From a virus, in the IMG/VR virus record IMGVR_UViG_3300005584_000056, positions 1-20,339 of that record: a stretch of DNA of 20,339 bases. The stretch is one strand, 5' to 3'. Made by a program: the position numbers and the translations under genes. This document shows, one piece after another, positions 1-8,148 of the stretch (position 1 is the stretch's first letter; the number at the start of each line of letters is the position of its first letter). The notes under the pieces were generated by a model, which did no database searches, was not told where the DNA came from, and saw only the letters and a list, made by a program, of their open reading frames with translations.

Positions 1-1133
1 TTAGCTTTAGTTGTAGCGTCAGCTGCTGCTGTCGCTACTGATGCTGCGTCACCTGATACTCTAAGAGTGGCTTCTGCTGCTACCTTAGATGTTGCGTCAG
101 CTGCTGCTGTCGCTACTGATGCTGCGTCACCTGATACTCTAAGAGTGGCTTCTGCTGCTACCTTAGATGTTGCGTCAGCTGATGCTGTGGCTTCTGCTGC
201 TGCTTGAGCTGCGTTGGCTTTTGATGTTGCATCTGCTGATGCATTTGAAGCGGCAGTTGCAAGACTTGCAGTAACATCGGCTGCATTAGCCTTTGTTCCC
301 AAAGCTGTTGTAATAGTTGTTGTGTAATTAGCATCGTCATTAATTGCTGCTGCTAATTCATTTAATGTATTAAGAAGTGCTGGTGCACCGTCTACTAATG
401 AATCTACTGCAGTTGAAATTGCTGTGTTACGATTTGAAACTTCTGTTGAAATTGCTGCTGTAAGTGCTGCTGCTGCAGTTGCTTCCGCTGCTGTCTTGGC
501 TGCATTAGCCTTAGCTGTTGCATCTGCTGAAGCTGTAGCTTCGGCTGCTGCCTGGGCTGCGTTAGCCTTTGAAGTAGCGTCTGTTGCTGCTGCAGAGATT
601 GCTGCAGATTGTGCTGCGTTAGCCTTTGAAGTAGCGTCTGTTGCTGCTGCAGAGATTGCTGCAGATTGTGCTGCATTAGCCTTTGAAGTAGCGTCTGTTG
701 CTGCTGTGGCAACGGCTGCGTTGGCCTTGGTTGTTGCGTCTGCTGCTGCTGCAGTTTCAGCTGCTGTCTTAGCAGTTGCAATATTTGTTGTTACTGTTCC
801 AAGAAGTGCTGTGTCTGCTGATGTAGCAAATGCTTGGGCTGCAGATTGTGCTGCTGCTGATTTGTTAGTGGCATCTGTTGCAGCGGCTGCTTGAGCTGCT
901 GAAGCTGATCCGTATGAATCAAATGTATTAGGCTTTACTGTAAGATTGCCTGCACCATCGACTGCAAAGGTTCCTGCGTCTACAGATTTTACAAGAGTGG
1001 CACCGCCAACAAGGTTGAGAATATAAGCATTCCCGCCTGTTTCTGTAAGTATGTTTTGGCCATTGATTGTACCTGTAGTACCTTCAACTATAAGGCCCGA
1101 TTTAATTCTAAAGTTTTTTGTTACTGTTGCCAT
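1..1133 (-). CDS. Ala-rich repeat tail fibre protein (C-terminus outside the window)
   Basis: Open from the ATG at 1131-1133 to the window edge with no in-frame stop, so at least 377 codons and incomplete. The N-terminus (MATVTKNFRIKSGLIVEG...) is followed by a short beta-rich part of about 65 residues. A long Ala/Thr/Asp/Lys-rich section follows, built of units such as DATSKANAAQ and DATSKVAAEATLRVSGDAA, interrupted by a non-repeat segment (LLNTLNELAAAINDDANYTTTI) also seen in phage fibre shafts. Two sets of exact in-frame DNA repeats (57 and 78 bp) encode parts of it. The same KANAAQ units occur in the 664-aa fibre at 4044-6038, so the two are partly paralogous. A trimeric, coiled-coil-like fibre shaft is the likely role (inference from composition). 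It is the last visible gene of the leftward tail module. Confidence 0.8.
   Translation of the reverse strand, partial: MATVTKNFRIKSGLIVEGTTGTINGQNILTETGGNAYILNLVGGATLVKSVDAGTFAVDGAGNLTVKPNTFDSYGSASAAQAAAATDATNKSAAAQSAAQAFATSADTALLGTVTTNIATAKTAAETAAAADATTKANAAVATAATDATSKANAAQSAAISAAATDATSKANAAQSAAISAAATDATSKANAAQAAAEATASADATAKANAAKTAAEATAAAALTAAISTEVSNRNTAISTAVDSLVDGAPALLNTLNELAAAINDDANYTTTITTALGTKANAADVTASLATAASNASADATSKANAAQAAAEATASADATSKVAAEATLRVSGDAASVATAAADATSKVAAEATLRVSGDAASVATAAADATTKA
16..171. repeat. Two tandem 78-bp repeats inside the fibre gene
   Basis: Two copies of a 78-bp unit start at 16 and 94, and the first bases of a third follow at 172. The unit is 26 codons, so copies stay in frame and encode SVATAAADATSKVAAEATLRVSGDAA-type segments. 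Near identity at the DNA level points to recent duplication or slippage in a fibre shaft. Confidence 0.85.
557..703. repeat. 57-bp tandem repeats inside the fibre gene
   Basis: A 57-bp (19-codon) unit recurs with starts near 561 and 618 and a diverging third copy from 675. On the minus strand it encodes the 19-residue unit DATSKANAAQSAAISAAAT. Unit length differs from the 78-bp set in the same gene. Confidence 0.8.
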
Positions 1134-1161
1134 TTATATGACTCCTCTTGTTGCTTTTTTG

Positions 1162-1719
1162 TTATGCTTTAAGCGCTGTTCTGACATATCTAACTGAGAT
1201 TGAACCAGAAACAGGGGTTACTCTTAGACTAATTATACCTGAGTTTTCTTCAAAGGTATAAGTAAATATGCTGTTGCTTGTGTTTGAGATAATGTTTGCT
1301 TCTGAAACCATTATGTTTGTTCCATCGTGGGAAACAAGAATCTCTGATGTATAAACATCGGATCCTTTTGTCACCTGAATGTTATATTTAGCGGTTCTCC
1401 ATGTGTTTTTTGCAAAGGAGTCTACGTTTGTAGGGTTTTCAATACCATAGACTGCTAGATCGTTGTTGCCCTCTAATCCTAAAAGCTCTTGTATTGTATC
1501 TGTGCTATTTTCTAGATCATTCAATACTGTTTCAATAGTTGAAACTTTGTATGTTAGTGATGCTGGATCTGTTGAACCGTTTACGCCAACTTTTGTTTCT
1601 AACGCTTCAATAGCATCATTTGCATTAGTGTGCTGTTCGGAATGAGACGGTGACGCTAATGTATCTGACCCGCTTGGATTAACAAGCTGATCTATGTTAT
1701 TTGGATAACTGGTGGCCAT
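1162..1719 (-). CDS. Phage virion structural protein, tail fibre/baseplate-associated
   Basis: 185 aa. The N-terminal part contains SPSHSEQHTNANDAIEALETKVG (residues about 23-46), a motif common in phage fibre or adaptor proteins, where a short helix precedes a trimeric domain. The C-terminal half (about 105-185: NTWRTAKYNIQVTKGSDVYTSEILVSHDG... to VRYVRTALKA) resembles a beta-sandwich domain of structural proteins in marine and freshwater myoviruses. A G-rich Shine-Dalgarno (GGGGG) lies a few bases before ATG 1719. It sits between the Ala-repeat fibre and the small zinc-ribbon gene in the leftward tail module. The exact role is inferred; no catalytic motif is visible. Confidence 0.7.
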   Translation of the reverse strand: MATSYPNNIDQLVNPSGSDTLASPSHSEQHTNANDAIEALETKVGVNGSTDPASLTYKVSTIETVLNDLENSTDTIQELLGLEGNNDLAVYGIENPTNVDSFAKNTWRTAKYNIQVTKGSDVYTSEILVSHDGTNIMVSEANIISNTSNSIFTYTFEENSGIISLRVTPVSGSISVRYVRTALKA

Positions 1720-1756
1720 GTGACTACCCCCTATGTGTGATTGTGTTACTTAGATA

Positions 1757-1762
1757 ATTATA
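1757..1762 (-). promoter_or_regulatory. Possible -10 box upstream of the 185-aa structural gene
   Basis: TATAAT on the minus strand, about 37 nt before ATG 1719, in the 61-bp gap between two leftward genes. No convincing -35 element is seen. Confidence 0.35.
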
Positions 1763-1780
1763 CCGTATAAAACTTTAATG

Positions 1781-2023
1781 CTACCACTTATTTAGAGGAC
1801 ATGTTGCATCCTGAAGTTTTGTTTTCAATGACATAAAACATCCACATTTTTTGCAGGTTTTAGTTAATTGAATTAGTTCGGGGCAGGCTTTGCAAATATC
1901 ATATCTTGATTCTGCCAACTCTTCTGAGGCATAATTTGTATTAGGGTTTAAAAAGTCCCAGGGTTTTACTGATCTAAGGTTTTCTTTTTCTTGGTACTTT
2001 TCCCACTCTGTCTTTTCTGTCAC
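1781..2023 (-). CDS. Small zinc-ribbon-like phage protein
   Basis: 80 aa with a GTG start at 2023. The start overlaps the TGA stop of the upstream gene as GTGA, which implies translational coupling and supports this start. The C-terminal half carries CKACPELI (about 44-51), then CKKCGCFM (57-64) and CPLNKW at the very end. This is a Cys cluster of the CxxCP / CxxCGC / CP type that could bind one zinc ion. Small proteins with this pattern are seen next to tail genes in large phages, but their function is not known. Possible roles are a small adaptor or a late regulatory protein; neither is shown by the sequence. Confidence 0.65.
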   Translation of the reverse strand: MTEKTEWEKYQEKENLRSVKPWDFLNPNTNYASEELAESRYDICKACPELIQLTKTCKKCGCFMSLKTKLQDATCPLNKW

Positions 2024-2415
2024 TCAAGCTCTCCTGGAATTATAAAGTCGCCATCAATATACTTCCAGCCTACACCAATAATTTGTGCATATTTGTGTTG
2101 TTCTTTTGTCCAGCCAACTAGTGTTGGATTTGACAATAAAATTGATCTAATTTTTTCTGGGCAAATAAGTGTGTTAACCACAATGCCATCTTTTATTAAG
2201 TCTACTGCAAATACTTCTTCAGAAGAATGCTCAGGATTATCTTTAAATTCATCTATTGTTTCCATTAAATCAGAAAACCATCTATCTGTTGCCATTGTTT
2301 CTACAACCGTGTCTCCTATAATGAATGCTAATGGCTTGCCACCCTCAATATTATTATCAATTCGGTTTTGTTTTATTCCTGGAGTAGACCAGTTTATTTC
2401 TGAATAAATTATCAT
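2020..2415 (-). CDS. Uncharacterised phage protein within the tail module
   Basis: 131 aa, not recognised. It begins MIIYSEINWSTPGIKQNRIDNN and contains an acidic central part and a hydrophobic patch (ICPEKIRSILLSNPTLVGW, about 85-103), then KEQHKYAQIIGVGWKYIDGDFIIP. There is no signal peptide or transmembrane segment, so it is probably a soluble globular protein. It is followed by the zinc-ribbon gene with a 4-base overlap. No Shine-Dalgarno precedes the ATG; instead a TATAAT box ends 5 nt before it, suggesting a leaderless mRNA and an independent promoter inside the tail block. Confidence 0.6.
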   Translation of the reverse strand: MIIYSEINWSTPGIKQNRIDNNIEGGKPLAFIIGDTVVETMATDRWFSDLMETIDEFKDNPEHSSEEVFAVDLIKDGIVVNTLICPEKIRSILLSNPTLVGWTKEQHKYAQIIGVGWKYIDGDFIIPGELE

Positions 2416-2420
2416 AGTTT

Positions 2421-2426
2421 ATTATA
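2421..2426 (-). promoter_or_regulatory. -10 box of a leaderless promoter for the 131-aa gene
   Basis: TATAAT on the minus strand with 5 nt to ATG 2415, so transcription would start at or next to the start codon. Same geometry as the boxes at 14839, 14884, 16256, 17032 and 17866. Confidence 0.55.
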
Positions 2427-2453
2427 CCCTTTTCAATTCGTTTTTGTCAATTA

Positions 2454-4034
2454 TTATGAGTAACATTTAGGTCTACCGTTTGAAGGGTCTCTTGGTGCAG
2501 TACATTGTCCATTGTAATAGCATTGGTAATAATTTGTGCTTGCTGGATCATTTACGTCATAGTTATTACAAGAATAAAATCCAGTCCAAGTTCTAGATAC
2601 ATTGGGGCAACATGCGTTAGTTGTAGTTCCACTTAATGATCCAGCTCTTGCTGAGCCACCAGGACAACATTCTGGGGCAAAGTGGTAGCTGTCTGTGTCG
2701 GAAGCACTATAGTTACATATACACGCTGGTGGCGGCGGTGTAACATATCCGCAATTACCATCTTGCTGATACCAGTCACCATATGAGGTGTATGTCTTAG
2801 TCGTTGAACAATTATAATCAAATACGCCAGTTCTAACTCCATCACTTAATTTTTCTTTTCTGTAATAAGAAATATCAAAGTACGCAGTTCTACCATATGT
2901 ACCACTACATTCAAATTCGTACGAACTATTTTGTGTATAATATTCACATCCAGTCCAAGTAATTACTGGCTCTGGCGGAACATATACATCTGTAGTATAT
3001 GAAGCAGATGAACTAGCTGTTCCTTCTGAGTTTGTGATGCTAGCTGTACAAGAAAAATTTGTTCCATTTCTGTCGGCTAACATAAAGTTTCCGCCATTCC
3101 AAACATATCCTGGACCCCAATAATAATCTAAAGTTCCTGCTGGGCTTCCATAACTTCCAACACTAACGTTCATTCTAAGCTCCATAAGGCTTGGGTATTG
3201 AGCTGATTGAGTAGCAGAAATGGATGAGCTATTAATTGATGGTGGAGTTGAGGTTCTTATTGTTGTTAGACCAACATATTTTCCTCCGCCTTGAATTCTT
3301 GAACCAAGCACATTAGAAAATGGGTTTGAATTATTTGTTGGCCAAATGCTTATGCCTAGGGTGCCTCGTTTGTCTGTTCCTAAATCTAAGTACTTGTTTC
3401 CAAATTCAGTTCCAACTGATGTTCCTGGTTCTTCATTGTGCGCTGGAAGTATCAATTCGGTAAAGGCAACATTTGGTCCCTGATATTGAACATAGTATCC
3501 GTTTGCACCCTTAGATTTTTGCCACAGCATGTATATTTTTCCGTCAGAAACTGGATAAGCCATAAAGACTGGAATTGTTTGTGGGCCCAATATCATTCCT
3601 GGCTCTACTAGATAAGGATCAGATTCACCAGATGCGTTGATTGCATAAACTTTACATCTAATCAAATATCCAACATAATTAAATGGGACATAAGCAGTAG
3701 ATTGAGTTTGTGCAACAGAATTATTTAATAGTGGTTGCCAGCTGTAAGTAGAGTTTGTATATGGTGCTGCTTCCCAAACATATCTATAAGAAGTAGGAGT
3801 ATTTTCCCATGTGCCAGTTGTAACAGATAAAGTTTGTTCTACTGCTCCCTCTGATCCAGATGTTTGAGAAAATGCTGGGGCTACAGTATTTTTTGGTACT
3901 CCAGTTGAAAATAATTTCCAGGAAGTTCCGTCCCATACCTGTGCAGATTTAGCAGTAACCCACGATGAACCATCATGAATATTTATTTTTTTAAAGGGGT
4001 TCCAACTAGAACCATCAAAAATGTTTAGTGGCAT
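2454..4034 (-). CDS. Large Ig/FN3-like tail adhesin with a cysteine-rich C-terminus
   Basis: 526 aa. The N-terminus has three short repeats, FDGSSWNPF, IHDGSSWVTA and VWDGTSWKLF (residues 6-42), typical of proteins docked on phage baseplates. An Ig-like domain follows (about 48-140, ending IRCKVYAINASGES), then an FN3-like part (about 154-258, with IYMLWQKSKGANGYYVQYQGP) and another Ig-like unit (about 264-350). From about 359 to the end the sequence changes character, with 14 cysteines including ACIC, PECCPGG and NACCPNV, and many Tyr and Asn residues. Disulphide-rich, exposed modules of this kind suit receptor or glycan binding outside the cell. Shine-Dalgarno GGAG precedes ATG 4034. The fibre gene upstream ends 9 bp away, so they are probably co-transcribed. 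Confidence 0.75.
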   Translation of the reverse strand: MPLNIFDGSSWNPFKKINIHDGSSWVTAKSAQVWDGTSWKLFSTGVPKNTVAPAFSQTSGSEGAVEQTLSVTTGTWENTPTSYRYVWEAAPYTNSTYSWQPLLNNSVAQTQSTAYVPFNYVGYLIRCKVYAINASGESDPYLVEPGMILGPQTIPVFMAYPVSDGKIYMLWQKSKGANGYYVQYQGPNVAFTELILPAHNEEPGTSVGTEFGNKYLDLGTDKRGTLGISIWPTNNSNPFSNVLGSRIQGGGKYVGLTTIRTSTPPSINSSSISATQSAQYPSLMELRMNVSVGSYGSPAGTLDYYWGPGYVWNGGNFMLADRNGTNFSCTASITNSEGTASSSASYTTDVYVPPEPVITWTGCEYYTQNSSYEFECSGTYGRTAYFDISYYRKEKLSDGVRTGVFDYNCSTTKTYTSYGDWYQQDGNCGYVTPPPPACICNYSASDTDSYHFAPECCPGGSARAGSLSGTTTNACCPNVSRTWTGFYSCNNYDVNDPASTNYYQCYYNGQCTAPRDPSNGRPKCYS

Positions 4035-4043
4035 CAGAACTCC

Positions 4044-6038
4044 TTAATACTGAATATATATATCTCCAGCTACATTTCCGCTGGCTGGTGGGGTTGCGCT
4101 GGCTCCATAAGTAATCTTATTAACATTTGATCCGCTTATACCGTTAGTATATCCAGTATTTACTGAACCACCTAAAGATATTGATGATCCGTTTATAGTA
4201 ATTGCACTATTTTGTAGCATTGAATTAGATATAACTGGAACTGCAGAAACAAGAATTTTACCGCTTGAATCTAAACCAGCATATCCATTAGTTTGATTTT
4301 TCTCAGACTCTGGCTGATAATCTCCAAGTGAGTTATTAAGTCCATTTCTGGCTGTGTCTGTGTATGCCTTTGCTTCATTAAGAGCGGCAGTTAAATTAAT
4401 TGATGTAGCAAAACCAGATATAGATGCTCCTGCTGGTATTGTTACTGTTCCTGTAAATGTAGGAGAAGCAATTGGAGCATAAGTTGTAGCTGCTGTTGTT
4501 GAAGATAATTTAGTGCCAACCAAAGTTGTTAAAGTTGATGCTCCAGTTTGATCTGATGCAATATAATCTGCAATCTCTTTAAGTGTATCAAATGAGGCTG
4601 GTGCTGTATTTACAATTCCTGCTATTGCAGAAGTAATATCTGATGTTCTTGCAATTGTTGATGGTATCGTTGTTTCTGATACTTTTCCGCTTGCATCTAA
4701 TCCTGCAATTCCACTTAATGCGTTTATTTCAGACACTGGTATATAGTTTAATAAATCTGCGTGTAATTCTGTTCTTAAATCATCTACAGCAGATAGTGCT
4801 GATAACAATACATTTGTTCTTGCTGCATTTGTAGCAGTTACTGCTCTGGCGTTTGTAAAATATAAATTAGTGCCTTCTGCAAGATCTGTAGTTGAAGCTA
4901 ATGAGGATCCGCCTCCTGGGATTGCGGCGATTGCATTTGCTATATCTAGTGCAACTGCAGCTTTGGCTCTTTGGTCTGTAAAATATTTATTTGATCCTTC
5001 TTCTATATCAGATGTTGTTAATGCATTTATAGAAGTAGATATTGTATTATTCATGTGAGCACGTAGGATGCTATCTGTTTCAATATCTCCGTTGTCTGCA
5101 TAATCTTGTGCCGCCATTTGAGCTGTAAAAACTCTATTGGTTGCATCTGCTGCTGCTGCAGCTATTGCTGCCAATTTAGCTGCATCTGCCTTAGCGTTTG
5201 CATCTGCTAATGCTGCGGTAATTGCTGTTGCTTGTGCTGAGTTAGCCTTTGTGGTAGCGTCTGCTGCTGCTGCGGCTATTGCTGCAGCCTGAGCTGCATT
5301 TGCCTTAGTAGTGGCATCTGTTGCTGCAGTGGTTATTGCTGAATTAGCTTTAGTTGTGGCATCTGTTGCTGCTGCAGTTTGTGCAGCATCTGCTGCTGCT
5401 TTTGCATAAGCGGTTGTAGCAATTTGCGTTGTATTTGTGTTAATAGCTGCAGTTGGTGCTGTAGGTACACCAGTTAATGCTGGGGATGCAAGTGGTGCCT
5501 TTAAACCAACTGAGGCTGTAAGATTTGTAATTGTATCTGGTGAGTTACCAAGGGCTGCTGCAAGTTCGCTTAAAGTGTTAAGGGTTCCTGGCGCAGAATT
5601 AATAAGATCATTTATTTTAGTAGCAGTATTAGTTGCTGCAGTTACTACTGCCTGATTGGCAGAACCAATTGGATCAAATGCTGTTTGTCCTGCTGCAATT
5701 GCTCTGGCTGGGGTAAAGTACAAATTTGTACCTTCTGCAATATTTGTTGTTGTCTTTGAGTTAAAGGCAGATGTTATTGCTGACTCTAAGTCTTGAATTG
5801 AATTAAAGGCTGGAATTTGTGACAACGGAACTTTACCAGAAGAATCTAGAGTGGCTACTCCATTTGGGCTTCCTGGCTTTAATGCATAAAATTCAATAGC
5901 GTTCCATCTTTGGCTTCCATTACCAACTTTAAATTTTAATGTATCGGTTTCAATTCCAATTTCACCATTTAAAAGCAATGGATTGTTTGCTGTCCAGTTT
6001 GCTGCTATATCTCTTCTTAATTGAATTTTTAGTGCCAT
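4044..6038 (-). CDS. Tail fibre protein with Mtd-like N-terminal domain and Ala-rich shaft
   Basis: 664 aa. Residues 1-52 (IQLRRDIAANWTANNPLLLNGEIGIETDTLKFKVGNG...) match the N-terminal domain family found in major tropism determinant and many phage fibres, which attaches the fibre to the tail. EGTNLYFTPARA-type units recur at about 102, 345 and 385. A classic fibre segment APLASPALTGVPTAPTA lies at about 181-197. From about 215 to 310 runs an Ala-rich series of DATTKANAAQAAAI repeats related to the gene at the left edge. The C-terminus ends GASATPPASGNVAGDIYIQY, without a recognisable chaperone or peptidase. Strong Shine-Dalgarno (GGAGGA) before ATG 6038, which overlaps the upstream stop as TAATG. 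Confidence 0.85.
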   Translation of the reverse strand: MALKIQLRRDIAANWTANNPLLLNGEIGIETDTLKFKVGNGSQRWNAIEFYALKPGSPNGVATLDSSGKVPLSQIPAFNSIQDLESAITSAFNSKTTTNIAEGTNLYFTPARAIAAGQTAFDPIGSANQAVVTAATNTATKINDLINSAPGTLNTLSELAAALGNSPDTITNLTASVGLKAPLASPALTGVPTAPTAAINTNTTQIATTAYAKAAADAAQTAAATDATTKANSAITTAATDATTKANAAQAAAIAAAAADATTKANSAQATAITAALADANAKADAAKLAAIAAAAADATNRVFTAQMAAQDYADNGDIETDSILRAHMNNTISTSINALTTSDIEEGSNKYFTDQRAKAAVALDIANAIAAIPGGGSSLASTTDLAEGTNLYFTNARAVTATNAARTNVLLSALSAVDDLRTELHADLLNYIPVSEINALSGIAGLDASGKVSETTIPSTIARTSDITSAIAGIVNTAPASFDTLKEIADYIASDQTGASTLTTLVGTKLSSTTAATTYAPIASPTFTGTVTIPAGASISGFATSINLTAALNEAKAYTDTARNGLNNSLGDYQPESEKNQTNGYAGLDSSGKILVSAVPVISNSMLQNSAITINGSSISLGGSVNTGYTNGISGSNVNKITYGASATPPASGNVAGDIYIQY

Positions 6039-6493
6039 TATGAATTTCCTCCGTCAAGTGATGGTGCGTCAAAGTCTTCCGACCCTCCGCCTCCTGTTCC
6101 TGTTTCTACTGTTTCTTGCGTTCCATCAAAAAATCCTGCATCAAATAGTGTTTCTTCTTCAAAAGAAGCTTGACCCAAAATGTCTCCTGGTCTTCCTCCG
6201 TCATAGCCTATAACTAATGGAAGAACTAGTCCTGGAGTGTTAGGGTTTTCTAATGCTTTAAAATCAATTTGATTTTGAATATCAATTGTGTGTACATCTC
6301 CATCAAATGTGTGAGTATGCATGTAAAACGGTGTTGGGTCTGTGCTAGGTGGGGTAAGTTCTATCCAAGTAGTTCCATTATGAACACGTAAATTTTTAGT
6401 TATCGTGTTTATATAAATTTCGCCAACTTGTCCAAAAACTGGGTCTGTTGACAAAGCTAGAAGTCTTAATGGGACTAGCATTTGTCTAGACAC
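6038..6493 (-). CDS. Small tail fibre/adaptor protein
   Basis: 151 aa. It begins MSRQMLVPLRLLALSTDPVFGQVGEIYINTITKNLRVHNGTTWIEL, the G-x-IY.N..tk.l.vhNG..W pattern found at the start of many phage fibre and adaptor proteins. The middle has a His-containing stretch (FYMHTHTFDGDVHTIDI, about 77-93). The acidic C-terminus with Gly and Ser (TGTGGGGSEDFDAPSLDGGNS) is probably disordered. Its stop overlaps the start of the 664-aa fibre by one base, so coupling is likely, and its start follows the 399-aa fibre after 2 bp. A short connector between baseplate and fibre is plausible. Confidence 0.7.
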   Translation of the reverse strand: MSRQMLVPLRLLALSTDPVFGQVGEIYINTITKNLRVHNGTTWIELTPPSTDPTPFYMHTHTFDGDVHTIDIQNQIDFKALENPNTPGLVLPLVIGYDGGRPGDILGQASFEEETLFDAGFFDGTQETVETGTGGGGSEDFDAPSLDGGNS

Positions 6494-6495
6494 GA

Positions 6496-7695
6496 TTAAC
6501 CTACTACAACTACTCTGTATTCTCCAGCAGCTGGTGCAGAGGCAAAGTTAATAGTTACAGAATTAGCATTTGATCTTTGAACATCTGCTTCTACTTGAGC
6601 AAATGGTGTAGCTGATTCAAATATTTGAACAGTTACATCTGTTGTACCAAGATTGTGTGTCACTGTGTAAGAAGTTGCTGATGCACCTAATGTTTCTGAA
6701 TGCTTTCTAGTAATTGCGTGATAGTTTGTGCCATTGTTTGTTAATGTCCACTTATCTGATGTTTCATTCCATAGAATTTCAACATCTGTTTCTGTTCCAC
6801 GCTCAACAACAATTCCTGCATCTGTTGTAGGGGCACCAGTAAATGTGCTATTAAGCTTTACCTTATTGTCTTCAATATTAATCTGTGTTGTATTTACAGA
6901 ATTAACAGTTCCAAGTACATTTAAGTTTCCGCCAACCTGTAAGTTTCCAGTAATTTCTACGTTGTCTGGTAATCCTATTGTTACGGCTGCGTTATGTCCA
7001 CTATTTGGAGAAACAGTAACTTCATTTGCTGTTCCAATGATAGTTGCTACATAGTCGCCAGTTGTTTGTGAGTCTAAATTAATATCTTTTACTGTTACTA
7101 CGCCTGCGTTTACATTAAAGTCTGCTGCATCAAATGAGGCAACGCCTTTGTTTGTTGTGCTTGCGTCTTCACCAGAAATTGTTATTGCATTATTTGTTAC
7201 AGCAACATCAATTCCTTCTCCGCCATTTACAGTTAATCCTTCTGTAAGTAGTGATATTGCAGTTGTGCCAGTATCTCCAGTTATTGAAAGCTCTGTTGCT
7301 ACATCTACTTCACCAGCAGATGTTAATCTACCTTGCTGATCTACTGTGAATGTTGGTATCTTTGTTTGAGATCCGTATGACCCTGTGCTTACTGCTGTGT
7401 TATCTAAATCTAATGTTAATGTTCCTGCTACATCTGAATAAGTAGCAGTTAATGCTGTTCCGCCAAGTACTGCTGTGCTAATAATATCTTGTATAACCTC
7501 TGGTGAGGCAGACATTGGCATCCATGGGCCATTAGGAGAGGAAAGTCCATTGTAGTAATACATGACATTGCTTGATGTGTCATAATAAACTTGACCAGAT
7601 ACTGGACTCGATGGTGCAGTTCCTAAGTTTTGAATTCTAGCATTGAGTAACTCATTTTTGTTTAAATCAATGCTAACTAAAAATTTTCTTGCCAT
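6496..7695 (-). CDS. Tail fibre protein
   Basis: 399 aa. The N-terminus MARKFLVSIDLNKNELLNARIQNLGTAPSSPVSGQVYYDTSSNVMYYYNG is the attachment-type start widespread in phage fibres. The middle consists of short beta repeats rich in Thr, Val, Asn and Gly, including ITGDTGTTAISLLTEGLTVNGG and VTVSPNSGHNAAVTIGLPDNVEITGNLQVGGNLNVLG, as in triple beta-helix shafts. The last 70 residues (YTVTHNLGTTDVTVQIFESATP to APAAGEYRVVVVG) form a compact beta domain that recurs at the C-termini of phage fibre and tail proteins. A strong Shine-Dalgarno (AAAAGGAG) precedes ATG 7695. A host-surface binding role is inferred from family and position. Confidence 0.82.
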   Translation of the reverse strand: MARKFLVSIDLNKNELLNARIQNLGTAPSSPVSGQVYYDTSSNVMYYYNGLSSPNGPWMPMSASPEVIQDIISTAVLGGTALTATYSDVAGTLTLDLDNTAVSTGSYGSQTKIPTFTVDQQGRLTSAGEVDVATELSITGDTGTTAISLLTEGLTVNGGEGIDVAVTNNAITISGEDASTTNKGVASFDAADFNVNAGVVTVKDINLDSQTTGDYVATIIGTANEVTVSPNSGHNAAVTIGLPDNVEITGNLQVGGNLNVLGTVNSVNTTQINIEDNKVKLNSTFTGAPTTDAGIVVERGTETDVEILWNETSDKWTLTNNGTNYHAITRKHSETLGASATSYTVTHNLGTTDVTVQIFESATPFAQVEADVQRSNANSVTINFASAPAAGEYRVVVVG

Positions 7696-7710
7696 TTTTT
7701 TATCTCCTTT

Positions 7711-8148
7711 TTAGGACAGGTATGCTGTCCCCGAAAATGGCTGGGCCATTGTCAATGTTATTTGGTTAATACTATTATAGTCTATTCCCGTTTCTAATAA
7801 GTCGCCAGAACTTGACTTAACTGCTACGTTGGGGTGGAATTGCAAATTGTGGTTAATTGATACAGAGTATATGCCATTTACTGGTCCAGTAATTTGGCTC
7901 ATTTCCCATGAATACATGTAAGATATCTGCTTATCCAAGATAAAGCTTTTCTGTATACTCCAGGTATCTGTAGTTGCAGATTTTGGTCCCCAAAACCTTG
8001 TGGTAAGCTGATCAAAATAAAAATCTCCTGGGACTCCAAGAGAGTTTGCTGGATTTCCCTCTCCGCTGATTATTGTTCTTCCAGGGGAACCAGAAGCTCT
8101 TACTACTACTAGGGGATTATTTTCGGTTACAATCAGGCGGGTTGCCAT
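7711..8148 (-). CDS. Small tail/fibre-associated structural protein
   Basis: 145 aa. It contains GNPANSLGVPGDFYFDQLTTRFWGPKSATTDTWS (about 31-64), a form of the G-x-PGDFYYD..t..fyGPK motif common in short phage fibre proteins. The C-terminal half (YSVSINHNLQFHPNVAVKSSSGDLLETGIDYNSINQITLTMAQPFSGTAYLS) resembles the HNL...v.v..s.g beta domain of other fibres in this module. The ATG overlaps the previous stop as TAATG and has no good Shine-Dalgarno of its own, so translation is probably coupled to the BppU-like gene. It is likely part of the baseplate-fibre interface. Confidence 0.72.
   Translation of the reverse strand: MATRLIVTENNPLVVVRASGSPGRTIISGEGNPANSLGVPGDFYFDQLTTRFWGPKSATTDTWSIQKSFILDKQISYMYSWEMSQITGPVNGIYSVSINHNLQFHPNVAVKSSSGDLLETGIDYNSINQITLTMAQPFSGTAYLS

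Noticed and set aside
16-703. Tandem repeats as a possible CRISPR array.
   Set aside because: Units are 57 and 78 bp, in frame, without unique spacers, and encode fibre repeats.
424-894. A 156-aa Ala/Val-rich plus-strand ORF.
   Set aside because: It is an antisense reading of the Ala-rich fibre repeats; GC-T rich codons of the real gene leave the opposite strand open. No ribosome site.
4044-6038. A diversity-generating retroelement target, because of the Mtd-like N-terminus.
   Set aside because: No reverse transcriptase, template repeat or C-type lectin variable tail is seen; the Mtd-like N-terminal domain is common on ordinary fibres.
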